Shown here one piece after another: positions 8,433 to 17,461 of a stretch of DNA of 42,446 nucleotides. This stretch comes from Candidatus Methanomethylicaceae archaeon. GTDB lineage: Archaea; Thermoproteota; Methanomethylicia; Methanomethylicales; Methanomethylicaceae. The notes beneath the pieces are model-generated. The model saw only the letters and a list, made by a program, of their open reading frames with translations, had not been told where the DNA came from and ran no database searches. The translations under genes were made by a program, and so were the position numbers. Position 1 is the stretch's first letter; the number at the start of each line of letters is the position of its first letter. The stretch is taken from positions 1-42,446 of the forward strand of contig JANXER010000010.1 in the NCBI GenBank assembly GCA_025057955.1, written 5' to 3'.

Positions 8433-8958
8433 TGAATTCCCTCCTAAAAAAATCCCTTACTTTTTCTACTAATTCTTCTATAGTTCCTTCATTAATAAAC
8501 ATAATATCAGCTAAGGCTATAACAGAGCCTATTCCTATTCTTATCTCTCTCATATCTCTTATAATGAATTCCTCTAGATTCTTTGGATCATCTGGTCTAC
8601 CTCTTTTAAGTAAACGCTTGAATCTCGTTAAAGGAGATGCATGAACTGCAATTAAGCAGACTTCAGCCTTACTTTTGAAAAAATCCAGCTCTTCCAAGCT
8701 TCTAATGCCCTCTATAATAGCAACCTCATCAGACAATTTTTCAATACATCTTTTTGCAATTGCTTCAGGACCTTCTTCTCTCCTAAGAGCTAACATTAAT
8801 TCTCCTAGAGATTCTGGAGATTCACTAATGCCTCTCCTCCTCGCTTCTTCTCTTATCACATCTCCCATAGCTATTACCTTTAGACCAATGGATTCTGCAA
8901 CACTAGCGATTATGGATTTTCCAGCACCAGGCATTCCCGTGATGCAGAAAAGTTTCAT
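8389..8958 (-). CDS. UPF0200 family nucleotide kinase-like protein
   Basis: The 189-residue P-loop protein has CITGMPGAGKSI at residues 5-16 (Walker A), an adenylate/dephospho-CoA kinase-like lid segment LLKRGRPDDPKNLEEF, and AIIEGIRSLEELDFF as a probable Walker B region. This matches archaeal UPF0200, annotated as related to dephospho-CoA kinase (COG0237). The phosphate acceptor is unknown. It is the first gene of the minus-strand cluster, with ATG at 8958. Its promoter must lie in the 47-bp gap shared with the divergent thpR gene. Confidence 0.85.
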   Translation of the reverse strand: MKLFCITGMPGAGKSIIASVAESIGLKVIAMGDVIREEARRRGISESPESLGELMLALRREEGPEAIAKRCIEKLSDEVAIIEGIRSLEELDFFKSKAEVCLIAVHASPLTRFKRLLKRGRPDDPKNLEEFIIRDMREIRIGIGSVIALADIMFINEGTIEELVEKVRDFFRREFIEGKSNCSSQTQSY

Positions 8959-9005
8959 GAGAGAGATTATTTACTAGCATGCATATAACCATATCTGGTG
9001 ATATT

Positions 9006-9563
9006 ATGGATCTAGTGAGATCCTTCATTGCCATTGAGATTGAGGAAGATGTTAAAAATAGAATAATGGAATTTGAAAAAAGACTGAAGGAGTGCCGTTC
9101 AGAAATAAAACCTGTTGAAAAGGAAAATCTTCATTTAACTATAAAGTTCCTTGGTGAAATAAGCATTAAACTTTTAGATGAAGTCTATGAAAAAATGGAA
9201 GAAATAAAAGAGGAGAAATTTACAATAGGTATAAGAGGCGTAGGTGTATTTCCAAGTGAAAAATTTATACGTGTTATATGGGTTGGAGTGGAAGAAGGAA
9301 AGGAAAAAATTTTGAAGATTCAAAAGAAATTGGATGAAAGTCTAGCGAAAGTAGGCTTCATTAAGGAAAGAGATTTCGTTCCACATATAACTGTAGCAAG
9401 GGTGAAATCCTTAGGAGATAGAAATGAAATTCTAAACATATTAAATGAATTCAAAGAAAAAGATTTTGGGAGGTCAATAGTGGATAGAATTGTTTTAAAA
9501 AGAAGCCTATTAACCCCAAAGGGCCCAATCTATTCAAATATAAAAGAGGTGCTCTTTAAGTAA
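9006..9563 (+). CDS. thpR: RNA 2',3'-cyclic phosphodiesterase (2'-5' RNA ligase family)
   Basis: This is a 2H phosphoesterase with both signature motifs: HLTIKFLG near residue 45 and HITVARVK near residue 132. The N-terminus LVRSFIAIEIEEDVK is typical of the family, whose archaeal members open 2',3'-cyclic phosphates and ligate tRNA half-molecules in vitro. I place the start at ATG 9006 (185 residues), which has GGTG five bases upstream and begins directly at the conserved strand. An in-frame ATG at 8979 would add nine unconserved residues and fall on the promoter. The stop overlaps the cca start by one base (TAATG), so the two are coupled. Confidence 0.9.
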   Translation: MDLVRSFIAIEIEEDVKNRIMEFEKRLKECRSEIKPVEKENLHLTIKFLGEISIKLLDEVYEKMEEIKEEKFTIGIRGVGVFPSEKFIRVIWVGVEEGKEKILKIQKKLDESLAKVGFIKERDFVPHITVARVKSLGDRNEILNILNEFKEKDFGRSIVDRIVLKRSLLTPKGPIYSNIKEVLFK

Positions 9564-10945
9564 TGAAGGAAGTTCTAGAAGAAGTTCTAAATAAAATTAA
9601 ACCAAAAAACGAGGACTTTATAGAAATAATAAAGTTATTTGAGAATATAAAAAACAGAATTGTTCAAAAAGCCAAAGAGTTGGGTGTAAATGTTAGAGTT
9701 GAACTGGAAGGTTCAGTAGCAAAGGGCACTTGGCTCTCTACAGATAAAGACATAGATATATTCATAGTATTTCCCTGGGGAACAAAAGTGGAATTTGCTA
9801 AGGAAGTTGGCTTAGAGCTTGCAAAATATGGTGTTGGAGAGGGATGGAGATTAGGATATGCTGAACATCCTTACATTGAAGTGAAAATAAATGGATATGA
9901 TGTAGAAATTGTACCAAGCATTGAGATGAAGGAAGGAGAAAGGCCTATAACAGCTGTGGATAGAACGCCTTTGCATACAATTTTTATAAAGAATAAATTG
10001 AGTGAAAAAATGAAGGATGAAGTTAGACTCTTAAAACAATTTGCTAAAGGTATAGGTGTTTATGGAGCAGAGCTAAAGGTTGAAGGATTTTCAGGATATC
10101 TTTGTGAGCTTCTAATATTAAATTATGGAAGCTTTGAAGAAGTCATAAGAAGCGCTTCAAAATGGAAACCAAAGACAGTAATAGACTATATGAAGCACTA
10201 TGATAATGAAGATTTATGTAAACAAATATTCGATGATCCATTAATAGTGATAGATCCAATTGATATGAGAAGAAATGTAGCTGCAGCTTTATCTTTACAG
10301 TCTTTTTCAACTTTCGTAGCTGCTTCTAAGTATTTTCTTAAAAAACCGAGCATTGAATTTTTCTTTCCTAGGGAGGAAAGGCCAAAACCAGAGGATATTT
10401 TTAGAGAGTTGAAGAAGAAAGAATCTAACATAGTTGCAATAAAAATCAATTGTCCGAAGATTTCACCTGACATCCTTTGGGGGGAAATTAATAGAAGTTT
10501 AAATAAGTGTGTAAAATTATTAGAAAACTATGATTTTCAAGTAATAGACTCAATGGCTTGGAGTGATGAAGAAAGTTGTATTTTTTTAATTATAGAATTG
10601 GAAAAGGATAGCCTCAGATGTGGGAAGGTTCATGAGGGGCCAAAAATATGGTGGGATGAGAATGTAGAAAAGTTCTTGAATAAGCATTTAAAAAGCGCTC
10701 TTGCCGGCCCTTATATAAAAGGAGAAAGATGGTATGTGGAAATTGAAAGAAAGTATACAAGAGTAAAAGAGCTTTTGATTAATGAGTTTGGAAAGCTTAA
10801 ATTGAGCAAAGATATAATGAATAAAGTAAGGGAAGGTTTTTCAATTTATTTAAATGAAGAGATGGAAAAAGAGCTCTTGGAAAATCCAGAATTGGCAAAG
10901 AAGCTGTTTAGATTCATAAGGAAGAAAGAACCATGGCTGAATTGA
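9563..10945 (+). CDS. cca: CCA-adding tRNA nucleotidyltransferase (archaeal class I)
   Basis: The enzyme adds the 3'-terminal CCA to tRNAs. The 460-residue length and layout fit class I archaeal enzymes. The nucleotidyltransferase head has LEGSVAKGTW (48-57, helix-turn motif) and the catalytic carboxylates DKDIDIF (61-67), with the third in VEIVPS at about residue 112. Neck, body and tail follow (KGIGVYGAELKVEGFSGY is a conserved body segment). ATG at 9563 overlaps the thpR stop. The tRNA genes at 18736, 20431, 37307 and 37994 all lack encoded CCA, so this activity is essential here. Thirteen bases of its 3' end overlap the kinase-like gene. Confidence 0.95.
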   Translation: MKEVLEEVLNKIKPKNEDFIEIIKLFENIKNRIVQKAKELGVNVRVELEGSVAKGTWLSTDKDIDIFIVFPWGTKVEFAKEVGLELAKYGVGEGWRLGYAEHPYIEVKINGYDVEIVPSIEMKEGERPITAVDRTPLHTIFIKNKLSEKMKDEVRLLKQFAKGIGVYGAELKVEGFSGYLCELLILNYGSFEEVIRSASKWKPKTVIDYMKHYDNEDLCKQIFDDPLIVIDPIDMRRNVAAALSLQSFSTFVAASKYFLKKPSIEFFFPREERPKPEDIFRELKKKESNIVAIKINCPKISPDILWGEINRSLNKCVKLLENYDFQVIDSMAWSDEESCIFLIIELEKDSLRCGKVHEGPKIWWDENVEKFLNKHLKSALAGPYIKGERWYVEIERKYTRVKELLINEFGKLKLSKDIMNKVREGFSIYLNEEMEKELLENPELAKKLFRFIRKKEPWLN

Positions 10946-11667
10946 TACCTATTGAGGATGAAAAAGCAAAGCTAGTATTATCCTATCCTAGATTTGATGG
11001 TAAGCTTTATTTAAGAAACATTAGAGCTCTAAAAGAGATTGGTATAGATGTTCTATTATCTGAAGGAAGAGTGGATATAGGAAAGTTCAAAGTTGTAGGC
11101 AAGGGCTGTGTTGGTATAGTTTTATTGGGAATTTTAAATGGTGAAAAAGTTGCAATTAAAGTATTGAGAAGTGATGCAAATAGAACCTCATTAGAGGGAG
11201 AAGGAGCCATCCTTAAACTTGTAAATGAGGCTGGAATAGGCCCAAAGCTCATTTCAGTCAAAGATACAGTAATTGTCATGGAATATATAGAAGGAGAGTT
11301 TCTACCAAATTGGCTTAGAAACGAAAAGAATTCTGAAAAAATAATTAAAATAATAAGAGAAATCTTGGAACAGTGTTATAAATTGGATGTTATGGGAATA
11401 GATCATGGGGAGCTCTCTAACCCTAAAGAGCATATAATAGTGAAAAATGAGAGGGTTGTAATAATAGATTTTGAAACAGCTAGCCTTCATAGGAAGTGTA
11501 GAAATTTATCCTCAATAATAAGCTACCTCTTCTTCAATAAGGAAAATGCGGAAATCCTAAAGAAGATTATAAAATGGGATGGTGAGATATTGCTTAAATT
11601 GATTAAAGAATATAAAAGTTCTTTTACGGCATATCTTAAAATCCTAAATGAAATTGAAAAATTTTAA
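10933..11667 (+). CDS. COG2112-type serine/threonine protein kinase-like protein
   Basis: The 244-residue protein has a short protein-kinase fold. It contains the glycine-rich loop GKGCVGIVLLG (about 56-66), the lysine strand EKVAIKVLR (about 70-78), the hinge VIVMEYIEGE, the catalytic loop IDHGELSNPKEHII, and the magnesium loop IIDFETAS, in which DFE replaces DFG. The HGEL form, with Glu at the usual catalytic Asp, is a feature I recall for archaeal COG2112 kinases, which are RIO-like. The substrate is unknown. ATG at 10933 overlaps the end of cca by 13 bases, so it is co-transcribed with the tRNA maturation genes. Confidence 0.8.
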   Translation: MAELIPIEDEKAKLVLSYPRFDGKLYLRNIRALKEIGIDVLLSEGRVDIGKFKVVGKGCVGIVLLGILNGEKVAIKVLRSDANRTSLEGEGAILKLVNEAGIGPKLISVKDTVIVMEYIEGEFLPNWLRNEKNSEKIIKIIREILEQCYKLDVMGIDHGELSNPKEHIIVKNERVVIIDFETASLHRKCRNLSSIISYLFFNKENAEILKKIIKWDGEILLKLIKEYKSSFTAYLKILNEIEKF

Positions 11668-11692
11668 TTAATTAAAGATTATAAGTTGAATC

Positions 11693-13255
11693 GTGGCTAA
11701 TTGGGAGGATTACTTAGAGTTTCTGAATAATGGACCATATTCCATAAAGATTTTAATATCCGATCTTGTTCCAAAGGAGAGGATAGAATTTAATCAAAGG
11801 ATAAGAGTAACCAAAATAAATTATGAACTATATCCATTTCAGCAAAGAATTTTGAATAAGATAAAGGATGACACATTTATTGTAGGATTGCCTACGGGAT
11901 TGGGGAAAACCTATATTGCAGGAGCTTTTCTTTTGAGAGAAACCATTAATGATTCAAAGAGGATTCTTTTTCTCACTCCATCTATACCATTAGGAGTTCA
12001 ACAAACTTTATTTGCTCGCAAAATGCTCAATGTAAATTCGGCATATTTCATATCAGGAAACATACCACCAGAAAAAAGAAGAATTCTAAAAGTTTGGAAT
12101 GCAGGATTCATTATAACAACTCCCCAAACCTTCTATAACGACTTTTTGCTAGAATATGAGAGTGAAATAAAGCTAGCTAAATCTTTAGATAATACATTGG
12201 AAGTTCTGAAGAATGTTTTGAATTTCAAATTCCCTTTTGACATAGTTGTAGCCGATGAATGCCATGGTTATATAGGGGATACCAGTGGATATTCTATTTT
12301 GCTTGCTGCAAAGGCACATGGAAGTAAAATACTCGCGCTAAGTGCTACACCACAGTTACATTCTCCAATTAGGTTGAGAGAATTAAAGAAGGTATTTGAG
12401 AACATAGAAGTAATCTCTGTAGAGGATGTGGAAATTCGTTCCTTTGTTCCAAAAAGGATGATAAATATAGTTAATGTAAATGCACCAAAAGAGCTCATTT
12501 TAATTTATAATAAATTGATGAATATAATAAATCAATATAAGGAAAAAATTAAGGAGGAATATGGAAGAGATCACATCAAAAAATATTGTAAAGATCATTC
12601 CATCTGCATATCATTCATAGCATTAAAATTACTAAGAATTAGAATAATTGAAAATGGTGCAAGTAGTGTAACAAACTATAGCATATGGAGATTAAGAGAG
12701 CTGAGTGAAATTCATGATATTTATAAAAAAATACTAAATTCAAATCATAAATTCTCATCAGTAAGTGATATCTTGGAAATGGAGAATTATGATAAGGCTA
12801 TTATATTTGTTGAATCTGTAATGGCGGCAAAGCAACTTGGACTAATGCTTCAGGAAAAATATGGAATTGAGAATGTAGCTATATTAGTAGGTAAAGGAGA
12901 GATGGATATGGAGGAACAAGCCTCAACCCTTATACATTTTAAGGAAAGAGCGAAAATTCTAATTACAACAAGTGTAGGAGAAGAGGGACTTGATATCCCT
13001 ACAGCAGATTTAGAAATTTGGCTAGATCCACCTAGTAATCCAAAAAAATGGATTCAGAGATTTGGAAGAGTATTACGTCAAACTAATAAAGATAAAATTG
13101 CAAAGATATATACAATTATAACTATGGGAACACATGAAAAAAGAAAGCTGATAGGAGTGATGAAAAAAGTCGAAAAAATATATAGATTTACACATGATGT
13201 GAAAGATATTAAAAAATTAAAGGGAGGTCAAATTAGGCTTACGAAATATATGTGA
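11693..13255 (+). CDS. Hef-like SF2 DEAD/DEAH-box helicase without nuclease domain
   Basis: The 520-residue protein has a full SF2 helicase core: Q-region YELYPFQQRIL (45-55), Walker A GLPTGLGKT (65-73), motif Ib ITTPQTF, motif II DECH (188-191), motif III SATP (217-220), an insertion of helices (about 255-360), motif IV IIFVES, motif V ITTSVGEEGLDIP and motif VI QRFGRVLRQ. This order and the helical insert resemble the helicase half of archaeal Hef (COG1111), which acts on branched DNA. The ERCC4 nuclease and HhH domains of Hef are absent. It starts with GTG at 11693. The next gene lies 12 bases downstream and has a possible nuclease-like domain, so the pair may act together. Confidence 0.8.
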   Translation: MANWEDYLEFLNNGPYSIKILISDLVPKERIEFNQRIRVTKINYELYPFQQRILNKIKDDTFIVGLPTGLGKTYIAGAFLLRETINDSKRILFLTPSIPLGVQQTLFARKMLNVNSAYFISGNIPPEKRRILKVWNAGFIITTPQTFYNDFLLEYESEIKLAKSLDNTLEVLKNVLNFKFPFDIVVADECHGYIGDTSGYSILLAAKAHGSKILALSATPQLHSPIRLRELKKVFENIEVISVEDVEIRSFVPKRMINIVNVNAPKELILIYNKLMNIINQYKEKIKEEYGRDHIKKYCKDHSICISFIALKLLRIRIIENGASSVTNYSIWRLRELSEIHDIYKKILNSNHKFSSVSDILEMENYDKAIIFVESVMAAKQLGLMLQEKYGIENVAILVGKGEMDMEEQASTLIHFKERAKILITTSVGEEGLDIPTADLEIWLDPPSNPKKWIQRFGRVLRQTNKDKIAKIYTIITMGTHEKRKLIGVMKKVEKIYRFTHDVKDIKKLKGGQIRLTKYM

Positions 13256-13267
13256 GAGGATAATTCA

Positions 13268-14260
13268 ATGAGCGTCTATGATACAATCTTAAGTGACAAG
13301 AACTTAGTTAAGCTATTTGAACATCTAATTAAAAAAGGCAAGGACGTTTTGGTTCCAGAGTTTGATCCTAAGGAAGGAACAACCTATCCTGATGTAGTGG
13401 AAGCATGTAATGTTAAACAGAATGAAGTTCTAGAGATTATAAATAAATTAGTAGCTCTTGGTTTGGGAAATTTTGAGTATCATGATCAAATTTTAAGATG
13501 TCCCTATTGTGGGGCTGAACATCTTAAAATATATTTTTATTGTCCATTTTGCAATTCTTTACAAATATATAAAGAAATCTTAATGGAACATATAAGAGAT
13601 GGAGTTATTGGTCCAATATCTAAATTCAAAAAATCTGATGGAACACTAGTATGTCCGAGCTGTGGTACAAAACTTACAGTAGAAGGGAAGGATTATAGAA
13701 CTATAGGAATATGGTATAGATGTCTTTCATGTTATAGACAATTTGATATCCCAAAAATTAATTATCAATGTAGAATTTGTAAGAAAGAAATGACTCCGCA
13801 TGGACTTATGATAACATCTATTTCCAAAGTAATTATAAAGAAGGAAGTGTTAGAAGAGTTTGCAAATAAACATTTTGTAATTAAGCCATTGATGGATGAT
13901 ATTAAAAATGAATTATTGAATATAGGATTTACAATAAGTTCTCCTGGGGTATTAATAGGAAAATCTGGAATAGCTCATCAATTCAGTATAGTAGCCGTGG
14001 ATAGCACAGGAAGAAATATAGTTATTGATTTAATAACTTCTAAGGGAAAGGTCGGAGAGGGAGAAATTTTAAGCTCTTTTCTTAAAAATGCAGATGTAAA
14101 TCCATATAAGGCGATAGTTATAGCAATTCCAGGATTGACTGAAGGTGCAAGAAAATTAGCAACAACATATGGGATAAATGTTGTAAGTGGAGAAAATCCC
14201 TCAGAAATTATGTCTCAGTTAAAACCACTTATACCAAAGAGTGAAAAGCTCTCTGGCTAA
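13268..14260 (+). CDS. wHTH / multi-zinc-ribbon protein with restriction-endonuclease-like C-terminus
   Basis: The product has 330 residues. The N-terminal 75 residues look like a winged helix. A central cysteine-rich block follows, with five CxxC pairs (C78/C81, C92/C95, C129/C132, C152/C155, C168/C171) that could form two or three zinc sites; the arrangement resembles the TackOD1 output domain described in TACK archaea. From about residue 225 a mixed alpha/beta domain has GIAHQFSIVAVDS, IVIDLITSKGKVGEGEIL and KAIVIAIPGLTEGARKLA, like the degenerate PD-(D/E)XK (Mrr-type) fold, but a strict (D/E)xK triad is not obvious. Domain assignments are from memory and unconfirmed. It sits 12 bases after the helicase gene and converges with the pilus operon. 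A sensor/regulator role is an alternative. Confidence 0.55.
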   Translation: MSVYDTILSDKNLVKLFEHLIKKGKDVLVPEFDPKEGTTYPDVVEACNVKQNEVLEIINKLVALGLGNFEYHDQILRCPYCGAEHLKIYFYCPFCNSLQIYKEILMEHIRDGVIGPISKFKKSDGTLVCPSCGTKLTVEGKDYRTIGIWYRCLSCYRQFDIPKINYQCRICKKEMTPHGLMITSISKVIIKKEVLEEFANKHFVIKPLMDDIKNELLNIGFTISSPGVLIGKSGIAHQFSIVAVDSTGRNIVIDLITSKGKVGEGEILSSFLKNADVNPYKAIVIAIPGLTEGARKLATTYGINVVSGENPSEIMSQLKPLIPKSEKLSG

Positions 14261-15084
14261 AATATGAATAATGTGAATAGAATTAATGTCAAGAATAGCA
14301 TTATCACTATATGTTTAAGGCCTGCAAAAATAGAACCTTCTCCAAGCTTTCCAGTAACAAGCCCAGAGAATATGGCTTGAGTTATTGCGAAAAAAAAGAA
14401 AGCTCTTCTATATTCTTCATATCCAACTGGAGATATAAAGAGCGGAGCTGTACCCAATTGTAGTGTTGGTAGGAAGAATTGATTTAATAGAATTGCCACT
14501 ATAACTAACAAAACCCCAAAGGCAATATAGGATATTCCTATATAAGTACGCATGGCCGTCCTTCTCTCCTCACTAATAGTTAATATCATTTTTATGTAAT
14601 CTGCTAAGCTTCTTACTACTTCTACAATATCTCCACCGAATCTATTCACATCCGATATTATTGCGCCAACTCTTCTAACGAGTTGAGAGTCTGTTCTTTC
14701 AGCAAATCTTCTAATTGCTTCTTCAAAGCTCATCCCCAATTTCACTTGTGCCAAAACTTTCTTGAGCTCAATTGACATCACACCATATTCTTTGCTCGTA
14801 GCTGTTTGAAGAGCTCTTATAAAACTCATGCCTGTAATCTGTCCCTCCGCTATATCATATAATAAGTCTGGCATTCTCTCCTCAATAGCTTTCCTCCATT
14901 TGTACTCTAGATAATTGAGCATACCTATAGGAAATAACATTGTCATTATTGAAACTGTTACCAAATAATCACCAAATCTAGTATTTGTAGGATAGACTTG
15001 AAGCGCAATTAATATGATTATCAGCCCACTTGCTATTGATATTATGTAAAGCAAATATTTTTCATTCTTCCTAACAAATGGCAA
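14257..15084 (-). CDS. Type II secretion system F-domain membrane protein (TadC-like)
   Basis: The 275-residue membrane protein has two N-terminal hydrophobic segments (YIISIASGLIIILIALQ; MLFPIGMLNYLEY), a central cytosolic T2SF domain (about 60-175, with PDLLYDIAEGQITGMSFIRAL and VRRVGAIISDVNRFGGDI), and two or three C-terminal membrane segments. This is the platform protein of archaeal type IV pilus, archaellum and Tad systems. It lies two bases after the second T2SF-domain gene, so the platform is probably a heterodimer of both. It is the last gene of the operon, and its end overlaps the convergent zinc-ribbon gene by four bases. Confidence 0.85.
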   Translation of the reverse strand: MPFVRKNEKYLLYIISIASGLIIILIALQVYPTNTRFGDYLVTVSIMTMLFPIGMLNYLEYKWRKAIEERMPDLLYDIAEGQITGMSFIRALQTATSKEYGVMSIELKKVLAQVKLGMSFEEAIRRFAERTDSQLVRRVGAIISDVNRFGGDIVEVVRSLADYIKMILTISEERRTAMRTYIGISYIAFGVLLVIVAILLNQFFLPTLQLGTAPLFISPVGYEEYRRAFFFFAITQAIFSGLVTGKLGEGSIFAGLKHIVIMLFLTLILFTLFIF

Positions 15085-15086
15085 TA

Positions 15087-15953
15087 TTATTCCTCCTTAG
15101 GCATTATTGTATCAACAAGAATTATAATTACTATAGATGATAATGGTACTAGTAATAAAGTAATTAAGTAAATCCAAAGTATGAAATTACTAACTTGGCC
15201 TAATAAAGAAATTACTGAAAGCATTATTATCATGATAAGAGGCATTACAATGCAAGTAGTTACAAATATTTCAGCAATAATGCCAAGCTGATCAAGTGCC
15301 TTCTTTAAAGATATTCTTCTCAATCTAATGAAATATCTTGCTTGTAAGCGAAGAAATCGTTTGAGATCCCCTCCTGTTTTACTAACTATTAAAATTCCTT
15401 TCAATAGTTCTGAAAATTGCTTTGAGGGTGTTTCCTCAGATTTGTTCTTAACTGCTAATAAGAAATCCTCTCCTGTAAGCTCAATCCTCCTAACAATATC
15501 AGCGAATTCCTCCCTTACTACAGGATCGATGTTTGCCATAGATAGGCTTTTGAAAATTCTCTCTGGGATTACATTTGCAGATGAAAGTATTGCCATATAG
15601 TTTGTAACAAATGCTAATGTTCTCTCCATTTTACTTTTTCTATCCATGGCAATTATTTTTGGAAGAATATACATTATCCAAAATGTTATTCCTGCTGAGA
15701 GTATGCCCAATCCAAGCGATCCTACTAGGGCATAAAAAATAGGCATTCTAACCATTAGGAAAATTAAAGGAATAAGAAAGGACAATAGAAAGGCTATGGA
15801 GCTCATCCATAACATAATGCTTATGTATTTTGAAAGAGAAATTTTCAAGCCAGAACTTTTCAAATCCTTTCTCAAGTCCTCAAAATAGCTCTCTATCAAA
15901 ATTGCAAATCTTCCAAAGATTCTATAGGAAAGAGAATATAAGCTTCTGCTCAT
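15087..15953 (-). CDS. Type II secretion system F-domain membrane protein (TadB-like)
   Basis: The 288-residue protein has an N-terminal amphipathic region, two hydrophobic segments at about 45-100, a cytosolic T2SF domain (about 115-225, with TLAFVTNYMAILSSANVIP and GILIVSKTGGDLKRFLRLQ) and two C-terminal membrane segments. It has the same architecture as the adjacent 275-residue protein, so the locus encodes two paralogous platform subunits. The ATG at 15953 overlaps the ATPase stop by four bases. The nearest parallels are TadB/TadC and the archaeal pilus platforms. Confidence 0.85.
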   Translation of the reverse strand: MSRSLYSLSYRIFGRFAILIESYFEDLRKDLKSSGLKISLSKYISIMLWMSSIAFLLSFLIPLIFLMVRMPIFYALVGSLGLGILSAGITFWIMYILPKIIAMDRKSKMERTLAFVTNYMAILSSANVIPERIFKSLSMANIDPVVREEFADIVRRIELTGEDFLLAVKNKSEETPSKQFSELLKGILIVSKTGGDLKRFLRLQARYFIRLRRISLKKALDQLGIIAEIFVTTCIVMPLIMIIMLSVISLLGQVSNFILWIYLITLLLVPLSSIVIIILVDTIMPKEE

Positions 15954-17425
15954 ATAATCTCAACCATAGCACGCTTGAAGAGACTTTCGCTATCTGCATA
16001 ATATTCTCTAAGCACACTCCCTATCTCAGTGTAACGCCTCATTCCCTTCTTTACCATCCAGCTTAATACATGCTTTCTTCTATTAATTTCATCAATTATT
16101 TTTTGTGGAGTAATTCCTCTTTGCTCAGAAATTCTATCTAGGACAATGCTATTTTTTTCAATTATATGATGATCCTCAAATGGATCCCATCTAGCAAAAT
16201 AATTAAAGGTGATTTCTCCCCTATCTCTATCATACCCCTTTATCTCTGCTAGATATAAAGTTCTTCTTGCAGGTCGATCTCCTATTCTTACTCTACCTTG
16301 AATAAGAATAACATCAAGAAGCTCAACCATGCTCTTTGGAATATTCATTGGAGGAGATGTCAATCTATCTATGACTTTTTCGATGGATTCAGCATGTATA
16401 GTTGCTTGAATTCCATGTCCTGTGGCTAGTGCTTGAAATAGAGTATATGCTTCTGCACCTCTTATCTCTCCTACGATAATATAGTCAGGCCTCTGTCTCA
16501 GAGCATTTTTAAGTAAATCAAATAATGAGATATCTGCATCTTTTCTTCCAAAACCAGTTCTAGTAACCATTGGCACCCAGTTTGTGTGTGGAAGATTCAG
16601 TTCTGGTGTTTCTTCTATTGAGACTATTTTCATATCAGGCCTTATAAACATGGAAGTACAATTAAGCATAGTTGTTTTTCCTGAGGCAGTTTCTCCTGAT
16701 ATTAGAATTGAGCGTTTATTCTCTATTATGAACCATAAGTATGCTGCTAAATCTATTGAGATTGTACCAAATTGTATTAAATCTATTATAGTTAGAGGAT
16801 CGGCTCTAAATCTTCTTATGGTAAAAGTAGTTCCTCTTCTTGAGATCTCTGAACCATAAGTTGCATTAACTCTACTTCCATCAGGTAAGGATGCATCAAG
16901 TATGGGTTGTGCTATGGAAATATGTTTACCACATAAATAAGCTAATCTAGTGACAAACCTATTGAGTTCTTCCTCATCCTCATAAACAATATTAGTTTTT
17001 ATGGATTCATATTCTCTATGCCATATATAAATGGGAATTTTAACACCATCACATGATATATCTTCAACATAGTGATCTTTCATAAGAGGATCAATTCTTT
17101 CAAATCCTAGGAAATCTCTTTTGAGAAAATATAGTATCTTTTTAAGTTGTCCTTCATCTACATTTATTTTATAATCCTTTACAATCTTTCTAACTCTATT
17201 TTCTAGTATTTTAGAGGCTTCTTCTTTATTAAGCTCCATTAAATCAACATCAAGTTCTTCTAAGAATATTTCCTTAATCCTTCTTAGAGCTTTTTTATCT
17301 TCATCAGTAAGTGTTGGCTCTATTACAATATATTTAATTTCCCTAGTAGTAGGATCCTCTACTATAGTAACATAAACATATGGTTCCTCTATTGGGTAAG
17401 TTGTCTTAAATCTTCCAAATTCCAT
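15950..17425 (-). CDS. Type II/IV secretion system ATPase (VirB11/TadA-like)
   Basis: The 491-residue protein is the hexameric motor that drives pilin assembly. The N-terminal domain (about 1-200) is followed by an arginine-rich linker, GTTFTIRRFRADPLTIIDL. The RecA-like core has Walker A ISGETASGKTTM, an Asp box SIEETPELNLPH, Walker B PDYIIVGEIRG, and the His box TGHGIQATIHAESIEKVIDR. The best match is archaeal pilus/Tad ATPases rather than FlaI. ATG at 17425 lies 36 bases after the pilin gene, and the stop overlaps the TadB-like gene. Confidence 0.93.
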   Translation of the reverse strand: MEFGRFKTTYPIEEPYVYVTIVEDPTTREIKYIVIEPTLTDEDKKALRRIKEIFLEELDVDLMELNKEEASKILENRVRKIVKDYKINVDEGQLKKILYFLKRDFLGFERIDPLMKDHYVEDISCDGVKIPIYIWHREYESIKTNIVYEDEEELNRFVTRLAYLCGKHISIAQPILDASLPDGSRVNATYGSEISRRGTTFTIRRFRADPLTIIDLIQFGTISIDLAAYLWFIIENKRSILISGETASGKTTMLNCTSMFIRPDMKIVSIEETPELNLPHTNWVPMVTRTGFGRKDADISLFDLLKNALRQRPDYIIVGEIRGAEAYTLFQALATGHGIQATIHAESIEKVIDRLTSPPMNIPKSMVELLDVILIQGRVRIGDRPARRTLYLAEIKGYDRDRGEITFNYFARWDPFEDHHIIEKNSIVLDRISEQRGITPQKIIDEINRRKHVLSWMVKKGMRRYTEIGSVLREYYADSESLFKRAMVEII

Positions 17426-17461
17426 TATTAGTTAATTAGTTCTACTTAAATTAAATATTTT

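Noticed and set aside
8979-9005. Upstream ATG for thpR
   Set aside because: The nine extra residues are not conserved, the region is the divergent promoter, and ATG 9006 has the Shine-Dalgarno.
11400-11480. Kinase-like protein as a dead enzyme because of HGEL and DFE motifs
   Set aside because: These variants are, as far as I recall, normal for the COG2112 family and not a local loss.
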